From contig CP051187.1 of assembly GCA_038087035.1 (NCBI GenBank), positions 2,795,001 to 2,859,000 of the forward strand: a stretch of 64,000 bases of DNA. The letters run 5' to 3'. The DNA comes from Gloeotrichia echinulata CP02 (GTDB taxonomy: Bacteria > Cyanobacteriota > Cyanobacteriia > Cyanobacteriales > Nostocaceae). Shown one piece after another: positions 59,811 to 64,000 of the stretch. A program made the position numbers and the translations under genes. Every line of letters starts with the position of its first letter. Position 1 is the stretch's first letter. Under the pieces are notes generated by a model that saw nothing but the letters and a program-made list of their open reading frames with translations, had not been told where the DNA came from and did no database searches.

Positions 59811-61169
59811 ATGAAAAAGATTCGGTTTGTTGATTTATTTTCAGGAATCGGGGGAATTAGATTAGCTTTTGAACAAGCGGCTAATTCTTTAAATATAGAA
59901 ACTGAATGTGTTTTAAGTAGCGAAATTAATCCAGATGCTCAATTAGTTTATGAAACAAATTTCGGTCATAAACCTTTAGGTGATGTGCGGTTAATTGAGA
60001 AACTACCAGAACATGAAATTTTATTGGCTGGGTTTCCTTGTCAGTCTTTTTCTCATGCGGGTAAAAAAGCAGGGTTTGGAGATACGCGAGGGACACTTTT
60101 TTTTGAAATCGCCAGATTACTGGATACTTATCAACCAAAAGCGTTTATTTTTGAGAATGTCCGAGGACTTTATAGCCATGATGAAGGTAGAACTTTGACA
60201 ACAATTCAGCACGAAATGCAAAGTAGAGGCTACAGCTTTCATAGTTGTTTACTCAACAGTGCTAATTTTGGCTTACCGCAGAACCGTGTGCGAATTTATC
60301 TTGTAGGAGTTTTAAATGCGTCTCCCACTTTTGATTTGATATCAGATGTGGGACCAAAAGATTCCCACTCTTATGATACACAACAGCTATCTTTATTTTA
60401 CCCGGATAAAAAGCCGGTAACTGTGGCTGATATCTTAGAAAATAACCCTGATGCAAAATATGATTGTTCAACCGAGTTTGTAAGTGCTTTGAAACGAATA
60501 TTTCATGATGATTTAAATCGCTTACATGGAGTACGTTTGATTGATTATCGCGGTGGTAACTCGGTTCATTCTTGGGAATTAGGATTGCGTGGTGAGTGTA
60601 GCGCGGATGAAATTGCATTGATGAACCGGTTTATTTTAAAGAGACGTAATAAAGAGTTTGGGCGTGAACAAGATGGAAAGTTATTAACTAAGGAACAAAT
60701 AGCTAGTTTTTTTGCACACCCAAATCTTGGAGAAATTCTCAACTCTTTGGTTGCGAAGAAATATCTAAAATTGATTAATGGGAAATATAAACCTTTGGCG
60801 GGTAATTTTTCCTTTGAGGTTTATAAGTTTGTCGATCCTCAGAAAATTTCTGTTACCCTAGTGGCTAGTGATGCTAATAGATTGGGAGTTTACCACAATC
60901 ACCGAGTGCGACGACTAACTCAGCGCGAAGCCGCAAGATTGCAGGGTTTTCCTGATAGTTTTATCCTACATCCTCAAGATGATAAAGCTTACTATCAATT
61001 GGGCAATTCTGTGAGTATTAATGTAGTTAAAGCTGTGGCTAAAGAAGTGCTTTTGAATATTTTCTCTGTTGTTCAACAAACAACAAAGAAAGAGCAGCTT
61101 AAAATCATACCAATTGGAAAAAAGAATGGGACAGATAGGGTAGGGGCGCAAGGCCTTGCGCCTCTATAG
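59811..61169 (+). CDS. DNA (cytosine-5) methyltransferase, apparently solitary
   Basis: C5-type methyltransferase. Motif I FVDLFSGIGGIRLAFEQA, motif IV LAGFPCQSFSHAGKKAG with catalytic Cys77, motif VI IFENVRGL, motif VIII QNRVRIYLVG, motif IX/X RRLTQREAARLQGFPDSF and YQLGNSVSINVVKAVAKE. A large target-recognition region of about 190 residues (from DSHSYDTQQLS to VTLVASDAN) separates VIII from IX. The ATG at 59811 is used; longer frames read through a repeat. No endonuclease gene is beside it. The last eight codons (GAQGLAPL and stop) come from a dispersed palindrome. Confidence 0.93.
   Translation: MKKIRFVDLFSGIGGIRLAFEQAANSLNIETECVLSSEINPDAQLVYETNFGHKPLGDVRLIEKLPEHEILLAGFPCQSFSHAGKKAGFGDTRGTLFFEIARLLDTYQPKAFIFENVRGLYSHDEGRTLTTIQHEMQSRGYSFHSCLLNSANFGLPQNRVRIYLVGVLNASPTFDLISDVGPKDSHSYDTQQLSLFYPDKKPVTVADILENNPDAKYDCSTEFVSALKRIFHDDLNRLHGVRLIDYRGGNSVHSWELGLRGECSADEIALMNRFILKRRNKEFGREQDGKLLTKEQIASFFAHPNLGEILNSLVAKKYLKLINGKYKPLAGNFSFEVYKFVDPQKISVTLVASDANRLGVYHNHRVRRLTQREAARLQGFPDSFILHPQDDKAYYQLGNSVSINVVKAVAKEVLLNIFSVVQQTTKKEQLKIIPIGKKNGTDRVGAQGLAPL
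61143..61164. repeat. Dispersed GGGGCGCAAGG palindrome overlapping a 3' coding end
   Basis: Same element as at 15550 and 49383, here inside the last codons of the methyltransferase gene, where it supplies the tail GAQGLAP. Confidence 0.75.
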
Positions 61170-61203
61170 ATTATCGATGTGTTGCAAAGATTTTTTGAAG
61201 GCG

Positions 61204-61998
61204 TCAATCTTCTAATTTTAACAACCAAAAACCAGTGTAAGTCATACCCGAATCATCAGGCTGGAGTAATAAAAAGTGCAGCCCCTGACTCTGCTGCTTG
61301 CGCTGTTCATAAACTTTAGCAGCAGTAGTTACTTCCGAATCTTCAAAAGTCGCCACAATCCACCTATCTACCAAACTAGCTTCCAACACCAAACCATCAG
61401 GGGCACCAGCAATATAACTCAGCGCTACGGGACGGGATGTTTTTAACCACCGTGCCAAAGGGAGCGATCGCCTGCCTCCATATATTACCACACCGGGGAT
61501 CGCTACTGTTGAGGCTAACCCCAAATTTAGGGGTTTGAGATCTTCTGGTGTATCCAAAATTGGAATTGGGCGTTCCTTAAACACATCTACCAATTCACCT
61601 GCATTTAAAGTCGCAAAACGCCATTGTTCCCCCCAGAGATTTTCTGGTAATGGTGCTGGGGGTGGTTTATCTACTACTAAAGGATGTTGCTTTTCTTGCA
61701 ACCATTTCTTTAGTGCCAAAGTGCGGCGCGTAGGTTCGACTTCAATATTTAAATTACCAGCAGCGGCGGCAATTAAACTTAAAGATTGAGGACGAAACAC
61801 CTGGATTATATCTGGGAGTTTCTCACCAGCGGCTAACTCAAGTTGAGCAGTTATCCAAGTGGAATTTGCTTGTGATTGGGGACAGGTGGCTATATATTCA
61901 AAGCTACGAGTTGCGTCAGTTAACAACAATTCCCATAAAATTTCACCAGTTGCATCTCGTTGGGGACTACGATAAAAATCGGTTTGCCAAATTTTCAT
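61204..61998 (-). CDS. Tab2/Atab2-family RNA-binding protein
   Basis: Cyanobacterial homologue of Tab2/Atab2, which in chloroplasts promotes synthesis of photosystem I reaction-centre proteins. Opening MKIWQTDFYRSPQRDATGEILWELL and the later NLWGEQWRFATLNAGELVDVFKERPIPI and LEASLVDRWIVATFED are as I recall for the family; the C-terminus LLLQPDDSGMTYTGFWLL closes it. 264 aa from the ATG at 61998. It lies 19 bp after the stop of mnmA on the same strand, so the two probably form one transcript. Confidence 0.85.
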   Translation of the reverse strand: MKIWQTDFYRSPQRDATGEILWELLLTDATRSFEYIATCPQSQANSTWITAQLELAAGEKLPDIIQVFRPQSLSLIAAAAGNLNIEVEPTRRTLALKKWLQEKQHPLVVDKPPPAPLPENLWGEQWRFATLNAGELVDVFKERPIPILDTPEDLKPLNLGLASTVAIPGVVIYGGRRSLPLARWLKTSRPVALSYIAGAPDGLVLEASLVDRWIVATFEDSEVTTAAKVYEQRKQQSQGLHFLLLQPDDSGMTYTGFWLLKLED

Positions 61999-62017
61999 CT
62001 TTTTCTCAGCGGCTGTT

Positions 62018-63073
62018 TCAATTAAACTGTTCAATAATTCCGCCACCTAAAACTTTATCGCCGTCGTACCACACAGCAGCTTGTCCAGGGGTGATACTAA
62101 ACTGGGGTTCGTCAAACACCAAGCGGACACGGGAGTTTTCCAAAGGAATTACCGTGACTGGTGTCGGATGAGAACGATAACGAATTTGGACTTCGGCGTG
62201 AATGGGGCTAGCTGGTTGTGCAATGGAAACCCAATTTACCCGATTTACAGTACATTCACCAAGAGTTGCTTTAGTGCGATCGCCGACTATCACCTTATTA
62301 TTTGCTGCATCTAATTCAATCACATACAGCGGCTCCGGTGCAGCAATCCCCAACCCTTTGCGCTGTCCAATTGTGTAATGATGGACACCATCATGTTGCC
62401 CCAAAACTTTACCGCTTGTGTCAACAATATCACCTGGCTTCGGCGCTAAGTATTTATCTAAAAATGCCCGCATGGAACCGTTGCTTTCCACCAAACATAA
62501 GTCTTGACTTTCTGGCTTATCAGCGGTTGACAGACTGTATTCAGCCGCGAGGCGACGGGTATCACTTTTTTGTAAATCACCTAGGGGAAATATCGTAGCG
62601 GCTAGTAAATCTTGAGACAAATCATAAAGGAAATAGGATTGGTCTTTATTGCGGTCAACAGCCCTTAATAACTGGTAACGCCCAGTAGTTTCGTCATAGT
62701 TAATATTGGCATAATGACCAGTAGCGATGCGATCGCATCCCCATTGCTCACGGGCATATTGTACCATTGGGCCAAATTTCACAGTTTTATTGCACTGCGA
62801 ACAAGGCAAAGGAGTGATTCCCGCACTGTAACCGTTGACTAAATAATCAACAATATTGGTTTGAAAGACATCCCGAATATCAACAACTTGATGGGGAATT
62901 CCCAATTGTTCACAGATATTAGCCGCGTCGATCATACCTTCAGAGCAACACTGTCCTTTGCCTTTCATTAGCCAAAGGGTTAAACCGATAACTTCATAGC
63001 CCTGATTGTGCAGTATTGCTGCAGCGGTGGAACTGTCAACGCCACCAGAAAGACCAACGACGACTTTTTTCAT
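62018..63073 (-). CDS. mnmA: tRNA-specific 2-thiouridylase
   Basis: Thiolates U34 of Lys, Glu and Gln tRNAs. PP-loop VVVGLSGGVDSSTAAAIL at the N-terminus, CNKTVKFG and the catalytic Cys pair (PLPCSQCNKTVKFG; SQDLCLVESNGSM), DKSQSYFL-like DQSYFLYDLS, and the C-terminal beta-barrel HHYTIGQRKGLGIAAPEPLYV. 351 aa from the ATG at 63073; 17 upstream codons (SISHEAPVPSLYKV) are not family-like. First gene of a likely pair with the Tab2-like gene. Confidence 0.96.
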   Translation of the reverse strand: MKKVVVGLSGGVDSSTAAAILHNQGYEVIGLTLWLMKGKGQCCSEGMIDAANICEQLGIPHQVVDIRDVFQTNIVDYLVNGYSAGITPLPCSQCNKTVKFGPMVQYAREQWGCDRIATGHYANINYDETTGRYQLLRAVDRNKDQSYFLYDLSQDLLAATIFPLGDLQKSDTRRLAAEYSLSTADKPESQDLCLVESNGSMRAFLDKYLAPKPGDIVDTSGKVLGQHDGVHHYTIGQRKGLGIAAPEPLYVIELDAANNKVIVGDRTKATLGECTVNRVNWVSIAQPASPIHAEVQIRYRSHPTPVTVIPLENSRVRLVFDEPQFSITPGQAAVWYDGDKVLGGGIIEQFN

Positions 63074-63302
63074 AACCTTATACAAGGACGGCACGGGAGC
63101 TTCGTGACTGATCGATTGTAGCACACCGATCCAAAAAATCCTTGCTAATCAAGCGCTTTACCTACTACGAGGGATTAGGGATATTTCTAGGGTGCGTTAT
63201 CGCTGAGGGTACGGCACTAATTTTCTAAAGATGTATTTATTGCCACCCAGAAAAACTAAATTTATACTACAAATATATACTAACTTGCTACAACAGTTAC
63301 CT

Positions 63303-64000
63303 ATGTCGAATACAATCACAAGGCAATATATCTTACTGTTCTTGGGGGGATGGTTAGCGCTGATTGCCCAGTCTACCCCAGCACAAGGGCAAATTAACAA
63401 CAATCGAATAATGCTTGCTCAAGTAGTTAACGGACTACCCCCAGCACCGCCTATGCAAGAGATTCCCACCAGTCAGCAGCCTATAATATTACAGCAGCCG
63501 ACACAACCGATGCAGTCAGTGCGGACTAATCAAGTTAACGAGTATGTCAACCCTTACCAATCAGTGCGGACTAATCAAGTTAACGAGTATGTCAACCCTT
63601 ACCAATCAGTGCGGACTAATCAATTTAACCAAAACTTGAGTGAGCGCTACTTGGTGTATGTGGATAATATGAATTATGATCAATTACAACGAGTACGTTC
63701 GATAGAACCTAGAGCCTATATCCGCCAGATGAATGGACGTTCCGTCATCCAGTCAGGGTCATTTAGCAGAGAATCTAACGCCCAACAGCGGGTGAGAGAA
63801 CTACAATTAAATGGTATCAATGGGGCACAAGTCGTCAGATCCTCGAACGGACAGGCAATAGTCGCTTTCAATAGCTATTCTAATAATATACAGAATAACA
63901 GAAGCTATTCTAATAATATACAGAATAACAGACGACCAGAAACTACCAGAGCATACTATGTCATCATTCCTGGCAAATTAGCAGAGTTAAATGTAATTGC
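63303..64000 (+). CDS. Secreted protein with SPOR-like domain (cut by right edge)
   Basis: Starts at the ATG at 63303 with a signal peptide (YILLFLGGWLALIAQSTPAQG) and runs open past 64000, at least 232 codons. A Pro/Gln-rich linker is followed by 2.5 copies of a 15-residue unit (QSVRTNQVNEYVNPY), then a SPOR-like domain (RSVIQSGSFSRESNAQQRVRELQLNGINGAQVV) and a two-fold repeat NRSYSNNIQN, and the start of a further domain (RAYYVIIPGKLAEL). SPOR domains bind denuded peptidoglycan, so a cell-wall or septal role is likely. Mid-gene DNA duplications show recent repeat growth. Confidence 0.75.
   Translation, partial: MSNTITRQYILLFLGGWLALIAQSTPAQGQINNNRIMLAQVVNGLPPAPPMQEIPTSQQPIILQQPTQPMQSVRTNQVNEYVNPYQSVRTNQVNEYVNPYQSVRTNQFNQNLSERYLVYVDNMNYDQLQRVRSIEPRAYIRQMNGRSVIQSGSFSRESNAQQRVRELQLNGINGAQVVRSSNGQAIVAFNSYSNNIQNNRSYSNNIQNNRRPETTRAYYVIIPGKLAELNVI
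63516..63620 (+). repeat. 45-bp in-frame tandem repeat inside the SPOR-like gene
   Basis: Unit begins CAGTGCGGACTAATCAAGTT and is present twice nearly exactly and once partly; 45 bp is a multiple of 3, so each copy adds 15 residues. Confidence 0.85.

Noticed and set aside
1..64000. tRNA and rRNA genes
   Set aside because: I looked for T-loop GTTC-A-C signatures with matching acceptor stems and saw none that fold; a tRNA scan would be decisive.

Overview
This window comes from a cyanobacterium, most likely a filamentous, heterocyst-forming member of the Nostocales (Nostoc, Anabaena, Tolypothrix or Calothrix type). The evidence is: very many GCGATCGC (HIP1) octamers on both strands; heptanucleotide repeats (TGACAAA, GAGTAAT, GGAGTTA, AAAATCC types) between genes; and photosynthesis-linked genes (a high-light-inducible protein, a helical carotenoid protein plus its C-terminal-domain partner, a Tab2-like protein) next to cyanobacterial families of unknown function (DUF1823, DUF4330). 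Most of the window is chromosomal housekeeping DNA in short transcription units with long, repeat-rich spacers.

Layout. 1-8.6 kb: typA (cut by the left edge), a hypothetical gene, a small HTH regulator, an unusual signal peptidase I with an added membrane domain, a UbiH/COQ6-type FAD hydroxylase, rplI, radC and a small antitoxin-like gene. 8.8-20 kb: a DUF697 GTPase whose start codon abuts a mobile-element end, an HtrA protease, a tnpB, murF, a small membrane protein, a fasciclin protein with a second tnpB element just upstream, a ketopantoate-reductase-like gene and a DUF1823 gene. 20-34 kb: class I DAHP synthase, miaA, gyrB, a 1.7-kb leader followed by sigA, an HLIP gene, an antitoxin whose PIN toxin was destroyed next to a truncated tnpB, a GyrA/ParC paralogue, a lone receiver protein and a TPR protein. 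34-40.5 kb: a MacAB-like exporter (adaptor, permease, ATPase) interrupted by a 658-bp, 94-unit heptamer tract, then a HAD phosphatase overlapping queG. 40.6-44.1 kb is the most striking part: an orphan HEARO/omega RNA, the helical carotenoid protein gene, a complete IscB element (nuclease plus its omega RNA) and then the CTDH gene. 44-50 kb: a partner-switch pair (HATPase plus REC-GAF-PP2C), a NarL-type regulator, a WecG/TagA glycosyltransferase and a membrane repeat protein. 50-52 kb: a complete IS605-type element (divergent tnpB and tnpA). 52-64 kb: hypothetical genes, an alpha/beta hydrolase, a RusA-like nuclease, a DUF4330 protein, an M48 protease, a calcineurin-like phosphatase, DUF2470, a solitary cytosine methyltransferase, tab2-like and mnmA genes, and a SPOR-like secreted protein cut by the right edge.

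The unifying theme of the accessory DNA is IS200/IS605 and OMEGA (transposon-encoded RNA-guided nuclease) biology: four tnpB copies, one tnpA, one iscB, one omega-RNA scaffold without its nuclease, and at least two short derivatives that look like end-only elements. Several sit close to host genes: in the space between the two halves of a split orange-carotenoid-protein system, directly before a GTPase start codon, in the leader of a fasciclin gene, and in a toxin gene. No tRNA, rRNA, CRISPR array or prophage was found.
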